64,000 bases of DNA. Origin: UBA1794 sp031552405 (GTDB lineage: Bacteria > Bacteroidota > Bacteroidia > Bacteroidales > Bacteroidaceae). The translations under genes and the position numbers were made by a program. Positions 1-8,865 of the stretch are shown in pieces. Position 1 is the first letter of the stretch. Each line of letters begins with the position of its first letter. The DNA lies in assembly GCA_031552405.1 (NCBI GenBank), contig JAVBMN010000035.1, positions 1 through 64,000 on the forward strand, in the 5' to 3' direction. The notes below the pieces were generated by a model. That model searched no databases, was not told the origin of the DNA, and saw only the letters and a program-made list of their open reading frames with translations.

Positions 1-2334
1 GACATAGACGGAAATGTGACCTCTACCCAAAAACTACGGATAGAGAATGGGCAGGCCAATGGTGGTCTTTCATTAAATAAGCTGGGGATGAAAAGCGGGT
101 TCTATGAAGTGCGCGCTTATACGCGTTCCATGTTGAATTGGAGTACCGACAATCTATACTCCCGCGTATTCCCGGTCTTTGACGTACCCGATAAGGATGG
201 AGACTATTCCCGAAAGAAGATCCGACTGCGCCCCCCTTCACTGAAGATACCCTTCAAAAGAGAAAAAACGTCTAGTGCTAAAAAAGTGACTCTGGATCTG
301 CTCCCAGAAGGTGGCCACTTAGTAAAAGGAGTCACTTCAACCGTAGCGTTTAAGCTAACCGATAAGGACGGCAGACCGCTAGAGGCTGATGGCTTTGTGT
401 GTAGCATAAAAGGAGATACTATTTCTACTTTTTCCACTTTGCACGACGGTATGGGCTCATTCCTGTACACTCCGAATGATAGCGCCCGGGACAAGGTATG
501 GATCCTGTGTCGCGAAGATAATAAGAAATATGATTTTGTGATGCCGGAGGCAGAAGCTGCCGGCTGTGTAATGCAGGTGCAGAACTTGCATCCGGATTTG
601 CTTCGGGTAACGATATCCTCCACTCCTTCCTTTATCTCCGTGGTTTCTTTGGGGATTACAGTCACCTGCCGCGGAAAGGTGGGGTATTTTAAGGTGTTGA
701 ACTCTTCGGATATCCAGACCCTTGATATCCCCAAATCAGAACTTTCTGCCGGGGTGAACCAACTGACGCTTTTTACGGCAGATGGGAAGATTCTTGCTGA
801 GCGACTGGCCTATATTCACGGTGGTGAACCTCTGGAAATCTTTGTTCGACAGGATAAGTCAAGCTATCGTCCTTTTGAGCAGGTCCGCATGGAATTCTCA
901 GTGGAAGATGCGGCTGGAGATCCTGTGGAAACCACTTTCTCTCTGGCAGTACGTGACAAACAAGCCGAGATCCCCACTTCCTATCAGGATAATATTTATA
1001 CCAATCTGCTGCTCTCTTCCGATCTGAAGGGGTACATTGAGAGTCCCGGTTATTATTTTGAGAACAAAGACCGCGCACATCGCATGGCTCTCGATCTGTT
1101 GATGCTCACCCAGGGCTATCGCCGTTATTCGTGGGAGCAGATGGCCGGGATTACTCCCTTCGAGGCTCTGCACCCCACTGAAAAGGGGATTGTGGTGGAT
1201 GGTTCCGTAAAATCCGTTGTGCGAAGAACCGCCCGGGAGGATATTGATGTCAAAATAACGATGTATTCCGACAGCGGATACCAACAGGCTTCCTGCTCCA
1301 CAGACAGTATAGGTAGCTTTAACTATCTGGCTTCCGATTTCTACGGGAAATGGAATCTGCAACTTGAGTCCAAGAAGAAAAACAAACGCAAAGAATACTG
1401 GATCACTCTTAACAGACGGTTCTCCCCACAAGGAAGATCCTATTCATTCTATGATACATACATCCCGGAAATGAAGTCTAACAAGAGCAAAACCCAGTTC
1501 CTGCTGACTAAGGAAAAGATGGATCAGGAATTGCCCGATGATACCCCCGAACTGGATTCACTGCCCTCCAATGTAAAGCTTCTAAAAGAGTTGGAGGTTA
1601 AAGCAAGAAAAAGCTGGGCTGATTGGAATGAACGGGTAAACATAGTGTATGACGTGGAGGAAGAAGCTGACCAATTGGAAGATAATGCGGAGGCATATAA
1701 TGAGATGCTGTTTGAATTCTTGGCACGCATCAATCCCTACTTTCGCTACGATCTGGATTTGAGTGGTGATGGTAGATCTTATGGGGGAGGATTCAAATAC
1801 ACCACCAAGTATAAGTCAAAGGACGCTTCTTTTTATGATATCAAAGATAATCCCAATATCCCCACCGGACTAAAAATGCCTGAAAGACCCGGTATTGCCA
1901 TGATGGAGGCCACCAATGTGGCAGAGACAGGAAACAGTGGTGCCCTTGAAGAGATTGGCACTGTAGATTTCAGCATGGTTCATTCTGCCGATATTTCCTA
2001 TATTACAATTACGGAATATCCTTATGGTGTAGGCATCGGAATAAAGCGGTACACCAATAACACCGCTAAAAACCGTGAACCTATCGGAGTGCGCCTTACC
2101 TCCCTGCAAGGCTTCTCTATCCCCCGTGCTTTTTATAATCCGAACTATGGAGAATACAAACTACCCGATGAACCGGATTTCCGCCGTACGTTGTACTGGA
2201 ATCCGAATGTAGAAACAAATCCACAGGGGAAAGCTACCGTAAGCTTTTACAATAACGCTTCTTGTAGGGAGATGAATGTCAGTGCCGAAACAGTCACAAA
2301 GGATGGCATCTTGGGATCTAATGATATGGAGTAA
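1..2334 (+). CDS. Large envelope protein with macroglobulin-like beta domains (5' end outside window)
   Basis: The frame is open from base 1, so the gene begins upstream; the GTG at 16 is only an internal codon. About 777 residues are visible. They look like a string of beta-sandwich domains of the MG2/alpha-2-macroglobulin-like kind seen in very large Bacteroidetes envelope proteins: a stretch beginning LLPEGGHLVKG, then a domain starting near residue 270 (IFVRQDKSSYRPFEQVRMEF) that resembles the MG2 'yrPGE' start, and a C-terminal domain ending in NPQGKATVSFYNN. No thioester motif and no membrane segment are visible. A TonB-dependent receptor plug-like role is often assigned to relatives, but no barrel is seen here. 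A strong hairpin terminator follows at 2405-2450. Family placement is moderately sure, function unknown. Confidence 0.7.
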   Translation, partial: DIDGNVTSTQKLRIENGQANGGLSLNKLGMKSGFYEVRAYTRSMLNWSTDNLYSRVFPVFDVPDKDGDYSRKKIRLRPPSLKIPFKREKTSSAKKVTLDLLPEGGHLVKGVTSTVAFKLTDKDGRPLEADGFVCSIKGDTISTFSTLHDGMGSFLYTPNDSARDKVWILCREDNKKYDFVMPEAEAAGCVMQVQNLHPDLLRVTISSTPSFISVVSLGITVTCRGKVGYFKVLNSSDIQTLDIPKSELSAGVNQLTLFTADGKILAERLAYIHGGEPLEIFVRQDKSSYRPFEQVRMEFSVEDAAGDPVETTFSLAVRDKQAEIPTSYQDNIYTNLLLSSDLKGYIESPGYYFENKDRAHRMALDLLMLTQGYRRYSWEQMAGITPFEALHPTEKGIVVDGSVKSVVRRTAREDIDVKITMYSDSGYQQASCSTDSIGSFNYLASDFYGKWNLQLESKKKNKRKEYWITLNRRFSPQGRSYSFYDTYIPEMKSNKSKTQFLLTKEKMDQELPDDTPELDSLPSNVKLLKELEVKARKSWADWNERVNIVYDVEEEADQLEDNAEAYNEMLFEFLARINPYFRYDLDLSGDGRSYGGGFKYTTKYKSKDASFYDIKDNPNIPTGLKMPERPGIAMMEATNVAETGNSGALEEIGTVDFSMVHSADISYITITEYPYGVGIGIKRYTNNTAKNREPIGVRLTSLQGFSIPRAFYNPNYGEYKLPDEPDFRRTLYWNPNVETNPQGKATVSFYNNASCREMNVSAETVTKDGILGSNDME

Positions 2335-2404
2335 TTAATGCAGAGAGGTATTTTGTTTCGCAAAAGTAGCAGTGCCCTGTAGGGGCGGAATGCTTCCGCC
2401 CGCT

Positions 2405-2450
2405 AAACTCGTGCGCATCGGTTCAACAACCGGAGCGCACGAGTTTTTAA
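2405..2450 (+). terminator. Rho-independent terminator of the first gene
   Basis: A 12-bp perfect stem, AAACTCGTGCGC (2405-2416) with GCGCACGAGTTT (2435-2446), has an inner CGGTT/AACCG stem and is followed by Ts. It lies 70 bases after the stop codon. Confidence 0.75.
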
Positions 2451-2853
2451 ATTGGTGGGCACGAATTATTTGACTGGTGCGCACCAATCTTTTACCAACC
2501 CTCCACGTTCCACTGTCCCCGAATATCCCTCTCCAAAAAGCCCTGAGTGGAACGTTTAAAAAATAACGTTCCACTCCTGAAACCCTTTCTCATAAAGGCT
2601 TTCCAACGGTTGGTGGAACGTGGAGGGTTGTTGCAATAAACCCAAAAACAGGTACTGTTCGTCGGGGTGTTGGGCATCCCGACGACTCCAAACTGGAGCG
2701 TTTTGTACTCGCCTCCACGCATCAGCCCCTTCTAAAATGCAAGCTTGCGATCGGATAATCTCAGACCTGTGTTTTAAAATCTCAGGCCTGTTTTGCTCTA
2801 ACTGTAGGCCTGTTTTTTTATGCTGAAAATTAGGATACTATCTGCTGATTTTA

Positions 2854-2861
2854 TATATTTG
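2854..2861 (+). promoter_or_regulatory. Bacteroidetes -7 promoter element
   Basis: TATATTTG matches the Bacteroides TAnnTTTG -7 box and lies about 60 bases before the start of the secreted-protein gene at 2920. I do not see a convincing -33 TTTG at exact spacing. Confidence 0.55.
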
Positions 2862-2919
2862 CACTGGGTAGAATATGCTTTTATAATATAGGCGAAGTAG
2901 GAACGAATAATAAAACTCA

Positions 2920-3420
2920 ATGCAAATGAAAAATTCTGGATTTACTTATTGTTTTGTAGCTGTTCTTTTATTGTTTACAGCGAATCTGTATGGCCAGAAT
3001 AAGCTGATTGTAAATACAAGTACTTCAGCGGAAGAGGCCTTTGAACTGAACGGGGTAAAGAAGATCGTGTTTACTCCGGAAAAATTTGTGGTTGTCGGTG
3101 AGGTGGAAGGGCAGGAGTATTTCTTGTCAGATACCAAATACTTGTCTTTTTATATTGCTCCTACTTCTCAGCCCCTCGTGGATGAGGCGCAGGGAAATGT
3201 GAGAGTGTTTCCTACCGTGGTGACGGATGAGGTTACGGTAGAGGCTGATGAACCGATTTTGAAACTCCTTCTTAATGATTTGAACGGAAGGATTGTGAAG
3301 CAGGAGGCGTTCATGGACCCAATTGTGAAATTAGATCTATCAGGCATTCCCGAAGGATATTATGTGCTTCAGGTCATAACTTCCCGGGCATCCATTCAAC
3401 AAAGAATCATTAAAAAATAG
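2920..3420 (+). CDS. Small secreted protein with T9SS type A-like C-terminal sorting domain
   Basis: A 166-residue protein with a signal peptide (hydrophobic core residues 9-22, probable cleavage after NLYG). A short domain follows (VNTSTSAEEAFELNGVKKIV) of the kind found at the N-terminus of many small Bacteroidales secreted proteins. The last ~75 residues (VRVFPTVVTDEVTVEA, then LNDLNGRIVKQ, then GYYVLQVITS and a basic tail RIIKK) match the type A C-terminal sorting domain that directs cargo to the type IX secretion system. There is almost nothing between signal and sorting domain, so this is a minimal cargo or a remnant. A second ATG at 2926 would remove two residues and gives the more usual M-K start. 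The next gene starts 7 bases after the stop, so the two are probably co-transcribed. Confidence 0.75.
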   Translation: MQMKNSGFTYCFVAVLLLFTANLYGQNKLIVNTSTSAEEAFELNGVKKIVFTPEKFVVVGEVEGQEYFLSDTKYLSFYIAPTSQPLVDEAQGNVRVFPTVVTDEVTVEADEPILKLLLNDLNGRIVKQEAFMDPIVKLDLSGIPEGYYVLQVITSRASIQQRIIKK

Positions 3421-3427
3421 AATAGTT

Positions 3428-4099
3428 ATGAGAACAATCGGTTTTATATGCTTGGCAGTATTGCTGTTTATTACTCTTCCTTACTCTGGTTTTGCGCAGA
3501 ATGACAGTATATACATCCATAGTAAAGGGAAGATTGTATTTAGCGGACTGTTGGCTAATGTGGATAGCATCACATTTGCCCGGGCAGAAGGAGTTCCGGT
3601 TCTTCCGGAAAGAGGAAACAAAGTGCTGTTGTTGCAAATAGATTATACCAGTCATAAATTTATAAGCGGAGCAGAAGTGGTTTACGATGTACCTGTAGAC
3701 ACGTTCACGATAGCGAAGAAATATGTTTCTCCTGGTGACTTTGGCAGCATTAAGTTTTATTATCCTCAAATAGACAAACCTCTATTTTATGGTACTATCA
3801 TCTGGACTGGGAATGGTAAAATAGAGTATCCGGAGAATTGGCTGGATGCAGATGAGTTTGATGCGACTCTGACAGAGGATGTTGTGATTCCTCAGAATGG
3901 ATTTGAGAATATCTTCAAAGAGTATGAAATAGAGGATTTTGATTATATGAAGGTTTGGTTTTCTATTCAAAGTGTGGTAAAAGTGAGAGAGTACCTAAAA
4001 TCCAACCCCGAACAGAAAGTGAAAGTATTCCTATACGCACCTAGAGTGGGCTTCTTTGATCCGGCAGTAGCAAAATGGATTTTCTTGCTTGTAGATTAG
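3428..4099 (+). CDS. Secreted protein of unknown function
   Basis: 223 residues with a clear signal peptide (residues 1-23, cleavage after SGFA). The mature N-terminus reads DSIYIHSKGKIVFSG and then VDSITF. This 'D-S-x-Y-I-...-I-V-F-...-D-S-I-x-F' pattern is common after the signal peptide of Bacteroidales surface proteins and also appears, degraded, in the preceding gene. The remainder is a mixed alpha/beta sequence ending VAKWIFLLVD. No enzymatic motif, lipobox or sorting domain is visible. It follows the upstream gene by 7 bases. Function unknown; it could be a surface protein co-exported with its neighbour. Confidence 0.7.
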   Translation: MRTIGFICLAVLLFITLPYSGFAQNDSIYIHSKGKIVFSGLLANVDSITFARAEGVPVLPERGNKVLLLQIDYTSHKFISGAEVVYDVPVDTFTIAKKYVSPGDFGSIKFYYPQIDKPLFYGTIIWTGNGKIEYPENWLDADEFDATLTEDVVIPQNGFENIFKEYEIEDFDYMKVWFSIQSVVKVREYLKSNPEQKVKVFLYAPRVGFFDPAVAKWIFLLVD

Positions 4100-4198
4100 A
4101 ATTAGGATAACGCACCTGTTATTGTTCCGTATTTCGGAAGAAACGCTAAATATCACGCTATTTGAGGGGGCAAATTAGTGGGGTGGCGGTGAAAAGGG

Positions 4199-4206
4199 TA
4201 TCTTTG
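4199..4206 (+). promoter_or_regulatory. Bacteroidetes -7 promoter element
   Basis: TATCTTTG matches TAnnTTTG and lies 24 bases before the ATG at 4230, consistent with a short 5' leader for the DUF5686 gene. Confidence 0.55.
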
Positions 4207-4229
4207 CGGCTGAAAATCCAGATAGTTAG

Positions 4230-6794
4230 ATGTATATGTATTTGAAGCGAGCTGTTTTTGGGATCCTCTTTCTGCTTTTTGCTGTAGTACTCAAGGCGCA
4301 GGTGATTACCGGGGTGGTGAAAGACTCTGTGACACAGGCGCCTGTTCCGTATGCCTCGGTGATGTTAATGGGGCGTAGCTCCTCGGGGGTACTCACGGAC
4401 AGCCTGGGGCGTTTCAGGATGAGGGCGCGGGAGAGCGGTACGCAGATTGAGCTGAAAGCAGTAGGATATGCTACGCGTAAACTGGCGATAGTCCCTAATA
4501 TGGATTTACATCTGGAGATCCCGATGACTCCGGTGGATATGCTGCTGACAGAGGTGGTGGTGAAACCGAAGAAGGAGAAGTATTCCCGCAAGGATAATCC
4601 GGCGGTAGAGTTGATGCGCAAAGTGATAGCACACAAAAAAGGCTACAAACTGGAGGAGAATGCCTTCTACTCCTATAATAAATACGAGAAACTTACCACC
4701 TCGCTCAACGATATCAAGAGGGAAGATATGGACAAGGGGATCTTTAAGAAGATGCCCTTTCTGATCCAGCAGATAGAGGCGTGCCCTGAAACGAATAAGT
4801 TTATTCTTCCTTTCTCCATTCAGGAGATAGCTTCCACAAAGATCTATCGGAAGAATCCTAAAAAGGAGAAAACGATTGTAGAGGGTATCAGCACGGATGG
4901 TATCAGTGAACTGTTTTCTACGGGGGATATCCTTAATACGGTGTTGGCGGATGTGTTTACAGACGTGGATATTTACGATGATAATATCCGCCTGCTACAA
5001 CAGCGTTTCCTCAGCCCTATATCCAGTGTGGAGGCTATTTCATTCTATAAATACTACATTATGGATACGCTGGAAATGGACAACCACCGGTGTATTCACC
5101 TGACCTTTGTACCTCAAAATTCACAGGACTTTGGTTTCACAGGGCACTTGTATGTGTTGGATGACAGCACATATCGCATTAAGCGGGTGAAGCTGAACCT
5201 GCCGCGTAATGCTGCTGTGAACTTTGTGCAGAGCCTGGATGTGATACAGGACTTTGAGGAACTGCCCGGAGGGGCTTGGAGTCTGATGAAGAACGATATG
5301 ATCGTGGAACTTTTCGTGCTTAAATCCGTGACTGGAATGCAGGTGCGGCAAACGACGCGTTACTCTAACTTTAAGTTCTCTGAACCTGATCCACACCTCT
5401 TTGATATGAAGGGCGATGTGGTGAAGCAGGACAATGTCATGATGCGCGACGAGAAGTTTTGGGCCGGAGTGCGGGATGTGCCTCTTACAGAGAAAGAAAC
5501 GGCCATGGGCCAGTTTATCAAGAATATAGAGGAGATGCCCGGTTTTAAGTATATCATCTTCTTTGCCAAAGCGTTGATAGAGAACTTTGTGGAAACAGGC
5601 ACGAAGGAGCATCCCAGTAAGTTTGATTTTGGCCCTGTTAACACGATGGTGGGGGGCAACTCGATAGAAGGATTCCGTACCCGTATCAGTGGGCAGACTA
5701 CGGCCAACCTCTTTCCCCAGTTCTTTATGAACGGGTATTATGCGTATGGATTCAGGGATCATCGCTCCAAAGGTAAGCTGGGACTGGAGTATACCTTTGA
5801 TAAAAAAGAATTCCTGGCACGTGAATACCCCCGGCATTCCGTATCCCTGATGGGAATGTACGATCTGGAATCTGCTGACACCAAATTCTTGAAAACGGAT
5901 AAGGACAATGTATTCCTGGCACTAAAGAGTAGTACGGTGGACCAAATGTCATACGTACGCCGTTTTGAGGCGAAGTATGATCGCGAGTTGCGCAATGGCT
6001 TTTCATACAGCCTGACCACTTCCAATATAAACGATGCGCCGACCGGAGCGCTGGAATACCGCAAGGTGTCGGGCGAGCTGGTGCCGGATATTACCACCTC
6101 GCAGGTGCAGCTTAGCCTGCGCTATTCTCCCGGTGAGGCGTTTATCAATACCAAGCAGCGCAGGATTACGATTTCCAAGGATGCACCCGTCTTTACTGTG
6201 TCGCACAGTACTGGAATCAATGGCGTATTAGGTGGAGATTATACCTATAATGTGACGGAAGTGGGGATATGGAAGCGTTTCTGGCTGTCGTCCTTCGGCC
6301 GATTGGATATTGATGCCAAGGCTGGGAAGCAGTGGGATCAAGTGCCCTTTCCGTTGCTTATTATGCCGGCAACCAACTTATCTTATATTGCGCAGAAAGG
6401 TACGTTTAACCTGATGACAAACATGGAGTTCCTCAATGATGAATACGCCTCACTGTTTGTAACGTATGATCTGAACGGAAAACTCTTTAACCGTATCCCT
6501 CTATTGCGCAAGCTGAAGCTGCGTGAGGTGGTGAAATTCAGCGGCCTATGGGGAAATCTCTCTTCTAAGAATGACCCTTCTGTGGCTGGTAATGAGGATC
6601 TGTTCCTTTTCCCGTCGCGCAACGGAAAGACTACTTCTTTTGCTATGGGAAGTACACCCTATATGGAGCTTTCATTCGGTATCTACAATATATTCAAGAT
6701 TATCCATCTGGAATATGTGCGCCGCCTGACCTATCTGGATCATCCCGACGTGCACAAACAAGGACTCCGAATAGCTGTCATGATGAACTTCTAA
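4230..6794 (+). CDS. DUF5686 / carboxypeptidase-regulatory-like outer-membrane protein
   Basis: 854 residues. A signal peptide (about 1-23, ending LKAQ) is followed by a carboxypeptidase-D regulatory-like beta-sandwich at about 24-110 (ITGVVKDSVTQAPVPYASV...GVLTDSLGRF), the Bacteroidetes domain that often precedes outer-membrane barrels. The rest (from KPKKEKYSRKDNPAVELM) matches the DUF5686 family: a long periplasmic segment, then many amphipathic strands, ending in ...IAVMMNF with a terminal Phe, as expected for a BAM-inserted beta-barrel. No TonB plug is seen. In-frame ATGs at 4230 and 4236 are both possible; a -7 box sits just upstream. The pentapeptide gene follows after 5 bases. DUF5686 is of unknown function; outer-membrane location is inferred. 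Confidence 0.85.
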   Translation: MYMYLKRAVFGILFLLFAVVLKAQVITGVVKDSVTQAPVPYASVMLMGRSSSGVLTDSLGRFRMRARESGTQIELKAVGYATRKLAIVPNMDLHLEIPMTPVDMLLTEVVVKPKKEKYSRKDNPAVELMRKVIAHKKGYKLEENAFYSYNKYEKLTTSLNDIKREDMDKGIFKKMPFLIQQIEACPETNKFILPFSIQEIASTKIYRKNPKKEKTIVEGISTDGISELFSTGDILNTVLADVFTDVDIYDDNIRLLQQRFLSPISSVEAISFYKYYIMDTLEMDNHRCIHLTFVPQNSQDFGFTGHLYVLDDSTYRIKRVKLNLPRNAAVNFVQSLDVIQDFEELPGGAWSLMKNDMIVELFVLKSVTGMQVRQTTRYSNFKFSEPDPHLFDMKGDVVKQDNVMMRDEKFWAGVRDVPLTEKETAMGQFIKNIEEMPGFKYIIFFAKALIENFVETGTKEHPSKFDFGPVNTMVGGNSIEGFRTRISGQTTANLFPQFFMNGYYAYGFRDHRSKGKLGLEYTFDKKEFLAREYPRHSVSLMGMYDLESADTKFLKTDKDNVFLALKSSTVDQMSYVRRFEAKYDRELRNGFSYSLTTSNINDAPTGALEYRKVSGELVPDITTSQVQLSLRYSPGEAFINTKQRRITISKDAPVFTVSHSTGINGVLGGDYTYNVTEVGIWKRFWLSSFGRLDIDAKAGKQWDQVPFPLLIMPATNLSYIAQKGTFNLMTNMEFLNDEYASLFVTYDLNGKLFNRIPLLRKLKLREVVKFSGLWGNLSSKNDPSVAGNEDLFLFPSRNGKTTSFAMGSTPYMELSFGIYNIFKIIHLEYVRRLTYLDHPDVHKQGLRIAVMMNF

Positions 6795-6799
6795 ACTAG

Positions 6800-7471
6800 A
6801 TGTGCAAACGTATGAAAACGACAGAAGAACCTTTGAAAATTGCTTCCCCAAGAATTCCGAAAAACCTTAGGGAAGCTGCCGGATGGGATGAACTGCTTTC
6901 AGTCTTCCCTGAGGAACTGGAAGAATATTCATTCCGCAATGCAGCATTGTCGCCGACAGACAAGGTGCATTATACCATACAATCATGCCGTTTCACAGGC
7001 TGCTCCTTTGCAGGAAGTCGTTTTAAGAGATCTCATTTTTGTGACGTAGCTTTTGTGAATTGCGACCTGGCGAATGTGGACTGGCAGGAATGCAGCTTTA
7101 CCCGTGTAGAGTTTACAGACTGTAAACTGATGGGAGCGCATCTGCAAAACGGCACATTCTCGCATGTGTCTTTTTCCGGAAATCAGGCTCGCTATCTCAT
7201 CGTGTCCGGAGGTAAGTTCAATGGGGTACATTTCTTGTCGAACCATCTTGAGGGAATGGCATTTGACAATTGCCGCCTGCAAAAGGTGACTCTCACTTCG
7301 TGCAACCTGACGGAGGCGGATTTTTATCAAACTCCATTGAAGGGTATTGACCTGCGTAGTTCTACCATCTCCCGCATTCACCTGGGTGGGCATGAGCTGC
7401 GCCAGGCGATAGTGACTCCTCGTCAGATTGTAGAGCTGGCTCATTACTTGGGGGTGGTGGTGAAAGAATAA
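6800..7471 (+). CDS. Pentapeptide-repeat protein
   Basis: 223 residues. From about residue 55 to 195 the sequence follows the A(D/N)LXX-type five-residue periodicity with central F/L/V (for example CRFTGCSFAGSRF, CDLANVDW, CNLTEADF, IDLRSS), predicting a right-handed quadrilateral beta-helix. There is no signal peptide or membrane segment, so it is probably cytosolic. A second ATG at 6812 is the alternative start. It follows the DUF5686 gene by 5 bases and is likely its operon partner. Some family members mimic DNA and bind gyrase (Qnr, MfpA), but nothing here shows that activity; substrate and role are unknown. Confidence 0.8.
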   Translation: MCKRMKTTEEPLKIASPRIPKNLREAAGWDELLSVFPEELEEYSFRNAALSPTDKVHYTIQSCRFTGCSFAGSRFKRSHFCDVAFVNCDLANVDWQECSFTRVEFTDCKLMGAHLQNGTFSHVSFSGNQARYLIVSGGKFNGVHFLSNHLEGMAFDNCRLQKVTLTSCNLTEADFYQTPLKGIDLRSSTISRIHLGGHELRQAIVTPRQIVELAHYLGVVVKE

Positions 7472-7495
7472 TTGCATTTTTCGGCCCCTGGGCTT

Positions 7496-7524
7496 TTTGC
7501 TCGTTAAATAAAGTCGTATATTTG
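7496..7524 (+). promoter_or_regulatory. Probable ndk promoter
   Basis: TTTG at 7496-7499 and TATATTTG at 7517-7524 resemble the Bacteroides -33/-7 pair, with spacing slightly shorter than ideal. The ndk ATG is 30 bases downstream. Confidence 0.55.
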
Positions 7525-7553
7525 ATGATTCAAATTTTAACCTTATACTTATT

Positions 7554-8021
7554 ATGAGTATTGAAAAGACTTTGGTGTTATTGAAGCCCTGCACTCTTCA
7601 GCGAGGGCTGATCGGCGAAATTACGAATCGCTTTGAACGGAAAGGCTTGCGCCTGGCTGGTATGAAAATGATGCAACTGACTGATGAGCTGCTGAGTGAG
7701 CATTATGCCCACCTGAGCGAGAAGCCCTTTTTTCAGCGCGTGAAGGATGCGATGATGACTTCGCCTGTAATAGCTTGTTGTTATGAAGGCGTGGATGCCA
7801 TTCAGGCGGTGCGTGCCCTAGCCGGTCCTACCAATGGACGCCTGGCTGCTCCCGGCACTATCCGTGGTGATTATAGTATGAGCTTTCAGGAAAATATCGT
7901 GCATACGTCGGATTCTCCCGAGAATGCAGCCACGGAGTTGAGCCGCTTCTTCCGTTCCGAAGAACTATTTGAGTATGACCAGTGCTCCTTTCCTTATTTG
8001 TACGCCAACGATGAATATTGA
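7554..8021 (+). CDS. ndk: Nucleoside diphosphate kinase
   Basis: 155 residues, the normal length. It transfers the gamma-phosphate of NTPs to NDPs through a phospho-histidine and balances nucleotide pools in the cytosol. The start TLVLLKP (with Lys11), the RFERKGL helix and the active-site segment ENIVHTSDSPENA with catalytic His117 are present; Arg and Asn nucleotide-binding residues lie in GPTNGR (91-96). Bacteroidetes enzymes share the Cys after KP and a tail ending in ANDEY. It has its own promoter, and plsC follows 23 bases after the stop. Confidence 0.96.
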   Translation: MSIEKTLVLLKPCTLQRGLIGEITNRFERKGLRLAGMKMMQLTDELLSEHYAHLSEKPFFQRVKDAMMTSPVIACCYEGVDAIQAVRALAGPTNGRLAAPGTIRGDYSMSFQENIVHTSDSPENAATELSRFFRSEELFEYDQCSFPYLYANDEY

Positions 8022-8044
8022 TGTGACGGGCACGATCAGTTAGA

Positions 8045-8806
8045 ATGAGGTACTTATATTATCTTTACGGAGTCTGTATCGCGCTACCCATTCTCTTGGT
8101 GGCCACACTCCTCACAGCGCTTACCACTTCCATTGGTTCTATGCTGGGAAGCGCCCACTTCTGGGGGTATCACCCCGGAAAGATATGGGGGCGTGTGATG
8201 TGCACCGTATTGCTTCTGCGCGTAAAGGTACAAGGAAGAGAATATATAGATAAGCAAACCTCATACGTATTTGTGGCCAATCATCAGGGAGCTTTCGATA
8301 TCTTCCTGGTATATGGTTATCTGGGTCGTAACTTCAAGTGGATGATGAAAAAATCTCTTCGCAAGATTCCTTTTATAGGGAAGGCTTGTCAGGAGGCAGG
8401 GCATATCTTTGTGGATCGTTCTGGCCCTAAGAAAGTGCTTGAAACAATCCGTCAGGCCGAGAAAACGCTGACTAATGGTACCTCTGTAGTCGTGTTCCCG
8501 GAGGGTGCGCGTACTTTTACCGGCCATATGGGCTACTTTAAGAAGGGTGCGTTCCAGTTGGCCGACGAGTTACAGCTACCGGTAGTCCCCCTCACCATTA
8601 ACGGCTCTTTCCGTGTACTTCCACGTACGGGAAAGATGGTAAACTGCCATCCGCTGACATTGACCATCCACCCGCCTATATTTCCCAAAGGGCAAGGGAT
8701 GGATAATATCAAGGCCACTATGGCTGAATCCTATGCGATCATAGAAAGCGCCCTTGAGCCCGGGTTTCGGGGGATGATAAAGAACGAAGATCAGGAAAAG
8801 GAGTAG
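8045..8806 (+). CDS. plsC: 1-acyl-sn-glycerol-3-phosphate acyltransferase
   Basis: 253 residues. It acylates lysophosphatidic acid to phosphatidic acid at the inner membrane in phospholipid synthesis. A hydrophobic N-terminal segment (about 5-30) is followed by the acyltransferase blocks: NHQGAFD (His80-x4-Asp85, the catalytic HX4D motif), IFVDRSG (121-127), FPEGART (151-157, glycerol-phosphate binding) and VVPLTINGS. Length and motif spacing are normal. A bidirectional terminator separates it from the convergent regulator gene. Confidence 0.92.
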   Translation: MRYLYYLYGVCIALPILLVATLLTALTTSIGSMLGSAHFWGYHPGKIWGRVMCTVLLLRVKVQGREYIDKQTSYVFVANHQGAFDIFLVYGYLGRNFKWMMKKSLRKIPFIGKACQEAGHIFVDRSGPKKVLETIRQAEKTLTNGTSVVVFPEGARTFTGHMGYFKKGAFQLADELQLPVVPLTINGSFRVLPRTGKMVNCHPLTLTIHPPIFPKGQGMDNIKATMAESYAIIESALEPGFRGMIKNEDQEKE

Positions 8807-8816
8807 AAAAGAAGTC

Positions 8817-8860
8817 GCACCTCATATCGCATACAATTGTACCCGATATGAGGTGCCATC
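8817..8860. terminator. Bidirectional terminator between convergent genes
   Basis: A 13-bp perfect stem, GCACCTCATATCG (8817-8829) with CGATATGAGGTGC (8844-8856), is followed by catctttt on the plus strand and by an A/T-rich run on the minus strand. Confidence 0.8.
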
Positions 8861-8865
8861 TTTTC

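Larger units (their letters stand above)
2335..2919. repeat. Intergenic composite repeat region, copy A
   Basis: No gene is seen in these 585 bases. They hold stacked inverted repeats: a GGGCGGAA/TTCCGCCC hairpin (2383-2401), a 12-bp terminator stem (2405-2446), a near-palindromic ATTGGTGGGCAC...GTGCGCACCAAT pair (about 2453-2488), an 18-bp perfect inverted repeat 2496-2513 / 2613-2630 with an inner perfect 10-bp pair GTGGAACGTT/AACGTTCCAC, a hairpin 2659-2685, and two to three direct repeats of CAGGCCTGTNTTTT (2760-2822). Similar modules recur at 26.2-26.7 kb and 46.7-47.0 kb. Confidence 0.75.
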